Under the pieces are notes generated by a model. That model did no database searches. It was not told the DNA's origin and was given only the letters and a program-made list of their open reading frames with translations. A DNA stretch of 64,000 bases from Corallococcus sp. AS-1-6 (GTDB taxonomy: Bacteria > Myxococcota > Myxococcia > Myxococcales > Myxococcaceae). The stretch is from assembly GCF_020037015.1 (NCBI RefSeq), contig NZ_JAIQDE010000026.1, forward strand, positions 62,001 through 126,000, given 5' to 3'. Positions 23,874-31,437 of this stretch are shown here, one piece after another; the stretch's first letter is position 1; every line of letters begins with the position of its first letter. A program made the position numbers and the translations under genes.

Positions 23874-26423
23874 ATGTCCGCCCTGCTCGACAGCGGCGTG
23901 CGTCAGGGCGCGGAGGTTCGCTGCCCCGGATGCATCCGCTTCATCCCCGCTGATGCCGCGTGCCCGCACTGCCTCTGTGGCGCCATCCCGCCGGAGCGCT
24001 ATGGCTCCGCGCGGGCGTTGGTGAAGTCCGGCGTGGACCGCTTCTCCCTGGCGGCCCGCACCGCCGCGCTGGAGCCCGCCCAGGTGGTGGTGCTGGAGGC
24101 GCGCTACGCACGGCAGTGGGGCGCGGTGCGGCGCCTCGCGGAGGACGCCCGGCGCATCGAGTCCCTCCTCATCCAGCGCGGCTTCACGCGGGAGCTGGAG
24201 GACGCGTGGGCGGTGATACTGCCCATCGAGGATTCGGCCCTGGAGGAGATGCTCGCGCCCTTCAGCCCCATGCCGGACTCGGTGGAGTGGCTGGCGAACA
24301 AATCCCCGGATCCAACCCTGCGCCTGCTGGCCGCGCTCGCCTGCGTGCACCAGGGCTCCGGGATGCGGGACGCACGCTTCTCCGTGAGCAACCAGGTGCT
24401 GCACGGGGAGGGGCGCATGGCGGTGGAGGCCATGCTCGCGATGACGCGCTGGCGCAACGGCCTCTCTCCGCGCCTGAGCGCCGAGGAGCGCGAGCGGATC
24501 CGCACCCTCGCCCTGGGCGTGCTCCATGTGCCGGAGCTGTCCGCGCGCGCCGCGGTCGCCTGGACGCGGGCCTCGCATGAGCCGGCACCCGCGAACGTCA
24601 CCGAGGCGCTGCACCGGGGCCTGGATGGCTCCGACCCGGAGGTCCGCTTCGAGTGCGCGCTGTGCCTGCGCGACGAGATGGAGGTCTCCCAGGCGCTGGA
24701 CTCCTCCGACGCGGACGTCGCCGCCTTCGCGCGGCGCGCGTTGAGCCGGTGGGGTTCGCGCCGGCTGCTCGCGCGCCTGGAGCGGGACGGGGACGCGGCC
24801 TTCGCCAGGGAGGTCCTCCGCGAGCTCCCCACCCCTCCGCCCGAGGGCGCCCTGGAGGCGCTGCTCACCGTGTCGCTGCGCACGGTGGGGGCGCTCGCGG
24901 ACGAGCTGCGCTCCTTCGCGACGCGGCGCCCCTTCCGCGAATGGGGACTGGAGGACCAGCGGCGGTGGTCCCGCTGGGCGCGCTCGGTGCTGCGCGACCT
25001 GCCCGCGGAGACCGCGCTCGACTTCTTCGGCTGGGCCGCCACGCCTCCCCGCGACGACCCCGAGCCCCCCGAGGAAGAAGAGTCCGAGGCGATGTGGGCC
25101 TTCCTGGAGGAGACCGTGCACGCCATCGACCGGGGCACGACGAAGGACCGCACCGCGTGCTTCGGTGCCCCCGGGTTCGCGCGCTTCCTCCACCACTCGG
25201 GCGTGGACGAGCAGCGGCGGCTGAACGACTGGGCCCGCGACGCGTACAGCGGAGAGGCCCTGCTGGAGGCGTTGCTCCTGTTCCCCTCCAGGGCCCGGCA
25301 CCTGGGCCTCGCTCCGGAGCGCCGGAGCTCGGAGGCGCACCCCGACCCGGGGCACGCGGGCCGGCTGCTGATGGCCGTCTGGGAGGGGCCGGGCCAGTAC
25401 CTGCTGGTGACGCCGCTGTCCCGCGTGGTGCGCTCCTGGCGCTCCATCACCGGAAGCGAGCTGTTCGTCGAGGCCGTGTGGCGGCGCTTCCAGTCCCACC
25501 CCGCCGAGCGCGCGGCCCTGCTCACCGCCTTCGCGGCCTGGCGCGACCGCCTGTGGGAGCACCAGTGCGAAGTGGAGCCGGACGCGCTCGTGCGCTTCCA
25601 GACCTGGTGGCGCGTGGATCCAGAAGGGCTCTACCGCCAGACGGAGCAGTTGCTGGACAGCGTCCCGGAGGGGGCGCTGCCCGGGCGGCTGCGCGCCCTC
25701 TGGGACGCGGCGGAGGAGCAGGTGGGCACGCGCCCGCGCACGGCGGCCCTCTCCGTGTCGAAGGGCGCCATGGCGCTGCGCAACGGGCTGGAGTCCCGCG
25801 ACGTCCACGTCCTCGACGTCCTGGACGCGGAGCTGGAGCGCTTCGAGTCGTGGCTCCCCGCCTTCGAGCAGCGCGTGCGCGCCACGCCGTCCCCGCCGGA
25901 GGAGTCCAACATCCACCGCGACTTCCTGGACGACACGCACGGCGCGCTGCGGATGATGCGGGAGCGCCGCGAGCGCAGGCGGGAGGACCAGGAGCGCGAG
26001 CGGCAGCGAGAAATCGACCGTCAGGTGGCCGAGTCCCGCCGCCGCGACCAGGAGCGCCAGCGAGAGCTCCAGCGCCGCGCCGCGGAGGAGCTCCAGGCCC
26101 GGCAGGCCGCGGAGCGCGAACAGCAGGAGACGCTCGCCCGCGTGAAGGCGCAGCGCCTGCTGGTGACGCTCCAGCCCCGCGTGCCGCTGAAAGACGTGGA
26201 CCGCGAGGTGCTCTTCCCGGAGTCCGCCTTCCCCACGCTCGTGGACTACGCGCGGATGATCAAGGCGATGCAGCAGGGCGGAGACGTGATGAAGCTCTTC
26301 GAGACCCTGGGGCTCACCCCCGCCACCTGGGCCGCGCAGGCCACCGCCTGGGGGCAGGCGCTGGTGGGCCGCGTGGAGCTGGGCATGCGCTTCGGAGAGC
26401 TGCTGACGGCGCCCTGGGAGTGA
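23874..26423 (+). CDS. Zinc-finger, HEAT-like and coiled-coil protein (849 aa)
   Basis: An 849-residue soluble protein. Residues 17-35 hold a CxxC pair set (CPGC...CPHCLCG), a small zinc ribbon. Residues 100-470 are helical and HEAT-like, with one clear repeat in DGSDPEVRFECALCLRDE. A strongly charged coiled coil (RERRERRREDQERERQRE and onward) spans about residues 695-760. The last 85 residues are a compact module (VPLKDVDREVLFPESAFPTLVD, then LTPATWAAQATAWGQALVG). HEAT-type proteins are usually scaffolds, and no enzyme motif is visible. It stands alone between two SDR genes, one of them broken. The family is not named. Confidence 0.78.
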   Translation: MSALLDSGVRQGAEVRCPGCIRFIPADAACPHCLCGAIPPERYGSARALVKSGVDRFSLAARTAALEPAQVVVLEARYARQWGAVRRLAEDARRIESLLIQRGFTRELEDAWAVILPIEDSALEEMLAPFSPMPDSVEWLANKSPDPTLRLLAALACVHQGSGMRDARFSVSNQVLHGEGRMAVEAMLAMTRWRNGLSPRLSAEERERIRTLALGVLHVPELSARAAVAWTRASHEPAPANVTEALHRGLDGSDPEVRFECALCLRDEMEVSQALDSSDADVAAFARRALSRWGSRRLLARLERDGDAAFAREVLRELPTPPPEGALEALLTVSLRTVGALADELRSFATRRPFREWGLEDQRRWSRWARSVLRDLPAETALDFFGWAATPPRDDPEPPEEEESEAMWAFLEETVHAIDRGTTKDRTACFGAPGFARFLHHSGVDEQRRLNDWARDAYSGEALLEALLLFPSRARHLGLAPERRSSEAHPDPGHAGRLLMAVWEGPGQYLLVTPLSRVVRSWRSITGSELFVEAVWRRFQSHPAERAALLTAFAAWRDRLWEHQCEVEPDALVRFQTWWRVDPEGLYRQTEQLLDSVPEGALPGRLRALWDAAEEQVGTRPRTAALSVSKGAMALRNGLESRDVHVLDVLDAELERFESWLPAFEQRVRATPSPPEESNIHRDFLDDTHGALRMMRERRERRREDQERERQREIDRQVAESRRRDQERQRELQRRAAEELQARQAAEREQQETLARVKAQRLLVTLQPRVPLKDVDREVLFPESAFPTLVDYARMIKAMQQGGDVMKLFETLGLTPATWAAQATAWGQALVGRVELGMRFGELLTAPWE

Positions 26424-26457
26424 CGTCCCCGGGCGCTGTCGTGGGGGACTCGCCGCG

Positions 26458-27222
26458 CTACTGCGCGGTGGCGCCGCCGTCGAGGACCATCTCCGCGCCG
26501 GTCATCAGCTTGGACTCGTCCGACGCCAGGTAGACGACGGCGTGGGCCACGTCGTCCGGCTCACCGAAGCGGCCCGCGGGGATGCCCTTGAGCATGCGCG
26601 CGCGCGTCTTCTCCGCCTGGCCGCCGGCCTGGGCCAGCGCCTCCACCATGGCGGTCTCCACGTAGCCGGGGTGGATGGAGTTGCAGCGGATGCCATAGCC
26701 CTTGTAGGCGCAGTGCAGCGCCACGGACTTGGACAGCATGCGCACGGCGGCCTTGCTGGAGCAGTACGCGGGGAACTGCGGCACGCCCACGAGCCCCGCG
26801 ATGGAGGAGATGTTGATGATGGAGCCCTGGGACCCGCACTCCCTCATCACGCGGATGCCGTGCTTGCAGCCCAGGAACACGCCGTCCAGGTTGACCGAGT
26901 GCACGAACCTCCACTCGTCCAGGGACATCTCCTCCACGTCCTTCACGATGCCCATGCCCGCGTTGTTCACGAGCACGTCCAGCCGCCCGAACGTCTCCAC
27001 CGTGCGCGCCAGCGCGCTCACCCACTGGTCCTCGCGCGTGACGTCCAGCGGGAGGAAGAGGCCGGAAGCGCCCAGCTCCTCCACCACCGCGCGGGCCTCG
27101 CCCTCGCGCCGGTCGGTGACCACCACCTTCGCGCCCTCGCGCGCGAGCATCCGGGCGGACGCGGCGCCCAGGCCCCCCGCGCCGCCGGTCACCAGGGCCA
27201 CCTTGCCTTCGACTCGCTTCAT
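26458..27222 (-). CDS. SDR-family oxidoreductase
   Basis: A 254-residue classical short-chain dehydrogenase. The cofactor loop is TGGAGGLG, followed by NNAG, and the catalytic motif is ISSIAGLVGVPQFPAYCSSKAA (Ser, Tyr and Lys at the expected spacing). The C-terminus has the typical DVAHAVVYLASDESKLMTGAEMV and ends in DGG. It is close to FabG-like and cyclohexanol- or 3-alpha-hydroxysteroid-dehydrogenase-like SDRs; the substrate is not predictable. An MDR-type reductase gene sits 33 bases upstream on the same strand, so the two may be an operon. Confidence 0.9.
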   Translation of the reverse strand: MKRVEGKVALVTGGAGGLGAASARMLAREGAKVVVTDRREGEARAVVEELGASGLFLPLDVTREDQWVSALARTVETFGRLDVLVNNAGMGIVKDVEEMSLDEWRFVHSVNLDGVFLGCKHGIRVMRECGSQGSIINISSIAGLVGVPQFPAYCSSKAAVRMLSKSVALHCAYKGYGIRCNSIHPGYVETAMVEALAQAGGQAEKTRARMLKGIPAGRFGEPDDVAHAVVYLASDESKLMTGAEMVLDGGATAQ

Positions 27223-27255
27223 GGTCGTCGTTCCTTCACGTGAGCGGCGGGTGCT

Positions 27256-28242
27256 TCACGCCGCGGGGTTGGGGGTGAGCAGGATCTTCCCGTTGCGGCC
27301 CGGCTCCAGCGCGCGCTTCACCGCGTCCTGGATGCGCTCCAGCGGATAGGTGCCGTCCACGGGCGCCTGGAGCGTGCCCACGGCCATCAGCTCCGCCATC
27401 CGGGCGAGCGTGGCGTTCTGCTCCTCACGGGGCGCGTCGCGCAGCCAGCGCGTCAGCCAGAAGCCGCGCAGGGTGACGTCCTTGAAGATGGTGGCCGCCG
27501 CGGACAGTTGGGGGCACTTGCCGCTCATGGCGCCGTAGTTCACCAGCGTGCCGCCGGTGGACAGACAGTCGCCCACGCGGCGCGCGGACTCGCCGCCCAC
27601 CGCGTCGATGCCCAGCCGCACCTTCGCGCCGCCGGTGGCCGCGCGCACCTGCTGGGGCAGCTCGTCCGTGTCCAGCAGCACCACGTCCGCGCCCTGGGCC
27701 TTGAGCTGGTCGGCCAGCTCCTGGCGGCGCACGACGTTGACGGTCTTCAGGCCCATCACCTGCGCCAGGGTGATGAGGTAGCGGCCCACCGCGGAGTTGG
27801 CGGCGTTCTGCGCCACCCACTCGCCGGGCTGGAGCGTCACGAACTGGCGCAGCATCAGATAGGCGGTGGGCGGGTTGATGAGCAGCATGCTCGCCTGGAG
27901 CAGGTCCAGTCCCGGCGGCACGGGCAGGAGCTGCGCGGCGGGCGCGGTGAGGTGGGTGCGCCAGGTGCCCGCGCCCAGCGGGAGGAACACCAGGTCCCCC
28001 ACGGCCACGGCGTCGGTGCCGGACACCTCCACCACGCGGCCCACGCCCTCGTTGCCGGGCGTGGCGGGCAGCTTGGGCAGCACGCCGTATTCGCCGGAGA
28101 GGGTGAGCAGGTCGGACGGGTTGATGGGCGTGGCGAGCACGGCCAGCCGCGCCTCGCCGGGCTTCAGCGGCGCGGGGGATTCCTCCACCACCTGGACGAC
28201 GTCGGGGGGCGGCCCGAAGGCCGAGAAGCGCACTGCTTTCAT
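27256..28242 (-). CDS. MDR-family reductase, MECR/ETR-like
   Basis: A 328-residue medium-chain dehydrogenase/reductase. It has the GroES-like N-terminal half (ARLAVLATPINPSDL, TPGNEGVGRVVEVSG) and a Rossmann half with QNAANSAVGRYLITLAQ and GIDAVGGESARRV. The QNAANSxVG stretch is typical of the enoyl-CoA reductase (MECR/ETR) branch rather than zinc alcohol dehydrogenases, and no zinc-binding Cys cluster is seen. NADPH-dependent reduction of enoyl thioesters or quinone-like compounds is a fair inference. I chose the ATG at 28242 (MKAVRFSAFG). It lies just upstream of the SDR gene on the same strand. Confidence 0.87.
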   Translation of the reverse strand: MKAVRFSAFGPPPDVVQVVEESPAPLKPGEARLAVLATPINPSDLLTLSGEYGVLPKLPATPGNEGVGRVVEVSGTDAVAVGDLVFLPLGAGTWRTHLTAPAAQLLPVPPGLDLLQASMLLINPPTAYLMLRQFVTLQPGEWVAQNAANSAVGRYLITLAQVMGLKTVNVVRRQELADQLKAQGADVVLLDTDELPQQVRAATGGAKVRLGIDAVGGESARRVGDCLSTGGTLVNYGAMSGKCPQLSAAATIFKDVTLRGFWLTRWLRDAPREEQNATLARMAELMAVGTLQAPVDGTYPLERIQDAVKRALEPGRNGKILLTPNPAA

Positions 28243-28524
28243 GGCATTGCTCCCGCGCTGTGAAGGCGCCGCCACCCTAACCGCCTTCCGCCCTGCTGCC
28301 GAGCGTGCGCTGGGGTGCCACGCGCGGTGTGCATCCGGTGGTGGATGGATCCGCTCCGCCTGCATTCGTCGCCCCGAGGAAGCGGCGCTCTGTCCACCCC
28401 CGGACGCGAGCGGGAGGAGGCTGCCGGCCGGCGACGATCGGGCCTCGCCATGACGGTGGGGGCTGCACAGGTTCTGAAGTGGACCCCTCGGTGGGGCGGG
28501 TGGGGACGGGCGAGGAGGGCGAGT

Positions 28525-29601
28525 GTGAGCAACGTGCACCACGAAGGGGCCCTGGCCGGGCCGGGGGCCGTCGCGGGGGAGGGGCTTTGCGCCTCACCGT
28601 GCGCCTGGAGACGCAGGCTGCTGACGGTCCTCAAGCCGGTGTTCGCGATGGGCGGCCTGGGGATGTTGGGGGCCCTGGTGCACAAGGCAGGCGCGGGCGA
28701 GCTGAAGACCACGCTCCTGGAGGCGCTGCCGCTGCTCCCCTGGGTGGTGCTCATCGAACTGGGACGGCAGACGTGCGACGCCACGGCGACGCGACTGTCC
28801 TATGGCGCGCGCGCGGGGCAGGTGCCGTTGTCGGTGTTGGTACGCGCGCAGTTGATTGGAACCGCGGTGTCGAGCATGGCGCCCGCGGGTCGCGCGGCGG
28901 CGGAGGCGACGAAGGCCACGCTGCTGACGCCGTACACGGGGGGCGCGTCCGCGACGGCGGCGGCGGCCACGTCGCAGTCGGCGTCGCTGGGAGCCGGAGG
29001 GCTCATCTCCTTTCCGTGCGCGCTGGCGGCCTATCTGATGACGGGGTGGAGCGCGTTCACGGTGGCGATGCTGGTGCACGGCGTCGTGTTGCTGCTCGCG
29101 TCGCTGGGCGTGCGCGCGGGGCTGCGGGCGAAGCGGCTGGGCGCGTGGATGCGCAGGCGGTGCGGGAAGTGGGGCGAGCACGCGGAGGCGTTCCAGGCCT
29201 CGCTGTGCGCCGGAGGGCTGTGTCCGTGGCGGCCGATGATGGCGTTCCTGGGCAGCCGGGTGTTGCAGGTGATGCAGTACGCGGTGTTGGCGCACGCGGT
29301 GGGCATCGACGCGACGGTGGTGCAGGCGCTGTTCACGCAGGGGCTCTACCTGGTGGCGCTGGCGATGGGCTCGCTGGTGCCGGGGCAGGTGGGCGTGACG
29401 GACGGGATGTTCTCGCTGGCGGCGGGAGCGATGGGCACGACGGCCGCGAAGGCGATGTCCATCGCGCTGCTCGCGCACACGGTGCAGGCGGTGTTCGTGC
29501 TGGTGGGAGCGCTCACGCCGCTGGTGTGGCGAGCGAAGGCGAAGGTGACGGCCGCCGCGCCGGTGGTGCCGCCCGTGCTGCCCGCGCCGGTGTACCGCTA
29601 G
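28525..29601 (+). CDS. UPF0104/LPG-synthase-like TM protein (flippase-like)
   Basis: About 358 residues and largely hydrophobic, with about eight membrane helices. The start is uncertain: an ATG at 28450 is in frame, but a GTG at 28525 has GAGGAGGG (28512-28519) at good spacing and removes an odd W/R-rich extension, so I prefer it. Motifs include VVLIELGRQTCDA, RAQLIGTAVSSMAPAGRAA and GSLVPGQVGVTDGMFSLAAG. This is the membrane domain of lysylphosphatidylglycerol synthase-like (UPF0104) proteins, some of which act in lipid or glycolipid transfer. No MprF synthase domain is present. A membrane-lipid role is inferred. Confidence 0.72.
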   Translation: MSNVHHEGALAGPGAVAGEGLCASPCAWRRRLLTVLKPVFAMGGLGMLGALVHKAGAGELKTTLLEALPLLPWVVLIELGRQTCDATATRLSYGARAGQVPLSVLVRAQLIGTAVSSMAPAGRAAAEATKATLLTPYTGGASATAAAATSQSASLGAGGLISFPCALAAYLMTGWSAFTVAMLVHGVVLLLASLGVRAGLRAKRLGAWMRRRCGKWGEHAEAFQASLCAGGLCPWRPMMAFLGSRVLQVMQYAVLAHAVGIDATVVQALFTQGLYLVALAMGSLVPGQVGVTDGMFSLAAGAMGTTAAKAMSIALLAHTVQAVFVLVGALTPLVWRAKAKVTAAAPVVPPVLPAPVYR

Positions 29602-29757
29602 GTCCTGTTCGTCAGGCCCTGGCGCTCGGGGCGGTAGACGACGGAGTAGGCGAGCACGGAGGGGAACCCGACCTCCGGGAACAGGCGCACCCACCGTCCG
29701 GCCGCGAGGTCATCATGCGCCATGATGCCGCGGGCCAGCACCACGAGGACCTCACTC
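29598..29757 (-). pseudogene. LysR-type regulator, C-terminal remnant
   Basis: About 50 residues in one minus-strand frame: [18 protein letters not shown], then [20 protein letters not shown] and PERQGL before the stop. This is the distal part of a LysR substrate-binding domain, in particular the ARG...DDLAAGR(L/W)VRLFP block. The DNA-binding half and most of the effector domain are absent. It ends at the point where a plus-strand SDR remnant begins, and its stop overlaps the flippase-like gene's stop. It cannot be functional. Confidence 0.7.
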
Positions 29758-30003
29758 GCTGACGCAGCACCTGGCGATGGAGTTGGCCGGCCATGGCATC
29801 CGCGTCAACGCGGTTTCGCCCGCTGTGGTCGAGAAGGCGCCTATCTACGAGGGCTTCATCCCGAAGGAGCAGGTGCACCGTACGCTCCAGAGGAGGTCGC
29901 GCGGACCATCGCCCATCTGTTGTCGAACGAGGCATCCTGGGTCACCGGCGCCATCTGGGATGTCGACGGCGGCGTCATGGCGGGGCGCAACAAGGACAAC
30001 TGA
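29757..30003 (+). pseudogene. SDR gene remnant, truncated and frameshifted
   Basis: The plus strand reads [20 protein letters not shown], then [20 protein letters not shown], and then shifts frame to [20 protein letters not shown] and [16 protein letters not shown]. This is the C-terminal third of a classical SDR with a frame change near 29880. The NAD-binding half and the catalytic YxxxK are missing. The segment between HRT and APEEV is also about a dozen residues shorter than in intact relatives, which suggests a small deletion rather than one lost base. It abuts the LysR remnant at 29757. Confidence 0.7.
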
Positions 30004-30049
30004 AGGCAGAAGAGGTCCGGAGGATGCTGACGATGACGGGGACGCGCTG

Positions 30050-31030
30050 ATGGGTGGCCTGGCGAACCACGCATCATTTCTTCGAGCCTTGCATGAGGCC
30101 CCGCGGGTGCTCACCGAGGGCTCGGTGGTCGAGCGCTTGCGCCGCCACCCCGCGGGGCTGCTGGACCCGCACGTGGCCAACGCGGGCCTCCTCTTCAATG
30201 CAGAGGGACGCGAGGCGCTCGCCGGCATCTACCGCGACTACCGTGACATCGGCCTGCGCCACGGCCTGCCCACGCTCCTCCTCACGCCCACCTGGCGCGC
30301 GAACGCGGAACGGCTCGCGCGAGCGGGGTTCGCCGGCCGCGACGTCTTCGGCGAGGCCGTGGGGCTGCTCGCGGGCCTGCGCGATGAGATTGGCGGCCGA
30401 GGGGAGGGCGTCTTCATCGGCGGGCTCGTCGGGTGTCGCGGGGATGCCTACCGGCCCGAGGAAGCCCTCCCATGCGAGGAGTCCGCGGCCTTCCACGCGC
30501 CCCACGTGGAGGCGCTCACACGCGCCGGGGTGGACTTCCTCGTGGCCCAGGCGCTGCCGGCCTTCACGGAGGCCGAGGGCCTCGCGCTGGCGATGGCGCG
30601 CACGGGAGCGCCGTTCCTGCTGAGCTTCATCCTCCGTCCCACCGGGACACTGCTCGACGGAACCCCGCTGGCCGAAGCCGTGGAGCGCATCGACGCCCGG
30701 CCCGGCGCACGTCCGGCCGCGTACATGGTGAATTGCGTCCACCCCACGGTCTTCCGAGAGGGCCTGTCGCGCCAACTGGCCGCCTCGTCTGCCCTCAACG
30801 CGCGAGTGGTGGGCCTGCAGGCCAATACCTCCCGTCTCTCGCCCGAGGAACTCGAAGGGCGCGCGGAGCTGGACAGCGAGACCCCGGACGCATTCGCGCG
30901 GGAGATGGCCCGCGTCCATACGGAGTTCGGCACGCGGCTGCTCGGAGGGTGTTGTGGCACCGACGAACGGCACATCGCCGCGCTCGCCAGAGCCCTGACG
31001 GAAAGAGCGCCAGGCGAGCGGCACGAGTGA
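30050..31030 (+). CDS. Homocysteine S-methyltransferase-family protein
   Basis: A 326-residue cytoplasmic enzyme. The three zinc-binding cysteines of the family are present: C229 (MVNCVHP) and C301-C302 (GGCCGT). The rest is a TIM barrel with FIGGLVGCRGDAY and SFILRPTGTLLDG. The family transfers a methyl group to homocysteine or a related thiol, from S-methylmethionine, betaine or a similar donor; the donor is not clear. The start at 30050 overlaps the end of the short preceding frame. The SDR remnant lies just upstream, so this gene may have lost its original partner. Confidence 0.88.
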   Translation: MGGLANHASFLRALHEAPRVLTEGSVVERLRRHPAGLLDPHVANAGLLFNAEGREALAGIYRDYRDIGLRHGLPTLLLTPTWRANAERLARAGFAGRDVFGEAVGLLAGLRDEIGGRGEGVFIGGLVGCRGDAYRPEEALPCEESAAFHAPHVEALTRAGVDFLVAQALPAFTEAEGLALAMARTGAPFLLSFILRPTGTLLDGTPLAEAVERIDARPGARPAAYMVNCVHPTVFREGLSRQLAASSALNARVVGLQANTSRLSPEELEGRAELDSETPDAFAREMARVHTEFGTRLLGGCCGTDERHIAALARALTERAPGERHE

Positions 31031-31437
31031 TGACAACCCTGCCGTGAACTGCCTGTCCATGATGCAAGCCTGGGTCCACCGCATCCATCAGTCGGGACCC
31101 AGGCCCTCGGACCTGGATTCTTCATGAGAAGGTGAGAACTCCCGCAGGGCCGCCCGGCGGCGGCGACCACCAGAAACCTGTCGGACAGTCGGACAAGTTC
31201 CGGAGGACCGCAGCCGGGCCACCACTCCAGCCGACCAGCGGAAACCTGTCGGACAGTCGGACAAGTTTTGGAGGTCCGGGTTCGGGGCCCTCCCCTGCCA
31301 AGCAGCGGAAAGCTGTCGGACAGTCGGACAGGTTTTGGAGGACCGGGACCGGGAGCCTCGGGTTCAACCAGTTGTCGGACTCTCAACCCGGTTGGGTCTG
31401 TGTCGGACCGGCGGTGTACACCCCGAGGGTAAGGGGC
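31031..31437. other. Intergenic region with three degenerate repeats
   Basis: About 400 bases with no convincing gene. Frames on either strand have no conserved motif and follow the repeat sequence. The main content is the repeat set given separately (31172-31345), plus a fourth, poorly matched copy of the core (GTTGTCGGACTC) near 31372. Confidence 0.7.
31172..31345 (+). repeat. Three 67-68 bp repeats with palindromic core
   Basis: Three copies of a 39-base element begin at about 31172, 31240 and 31307, spaced 67-68 bases apart. The core holds CTGTCGGACAGTCGGACA in all three. It is an imperfect 25-base palindrome, in which each half carries TGTCsGAC and only symmetric positions differ. The 28-29 base stretches between copies also resemble one another (each ends in a CCAGCGGAAA-like run), so this is a diverged tandem array. 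No cas gene is near. An operator array or mobile-element-related repeat is possible. Confidence 0.7.

Noticed and set aside
31172-31345. Possible small CRISPR array (three repeats, short spacers).
   Set aside because: The intervening 28-29 base stretches resemble each other, the repeats are themselves palindromic arrays of TGTCsGAC, there are only three copies, and no cas gene is near.
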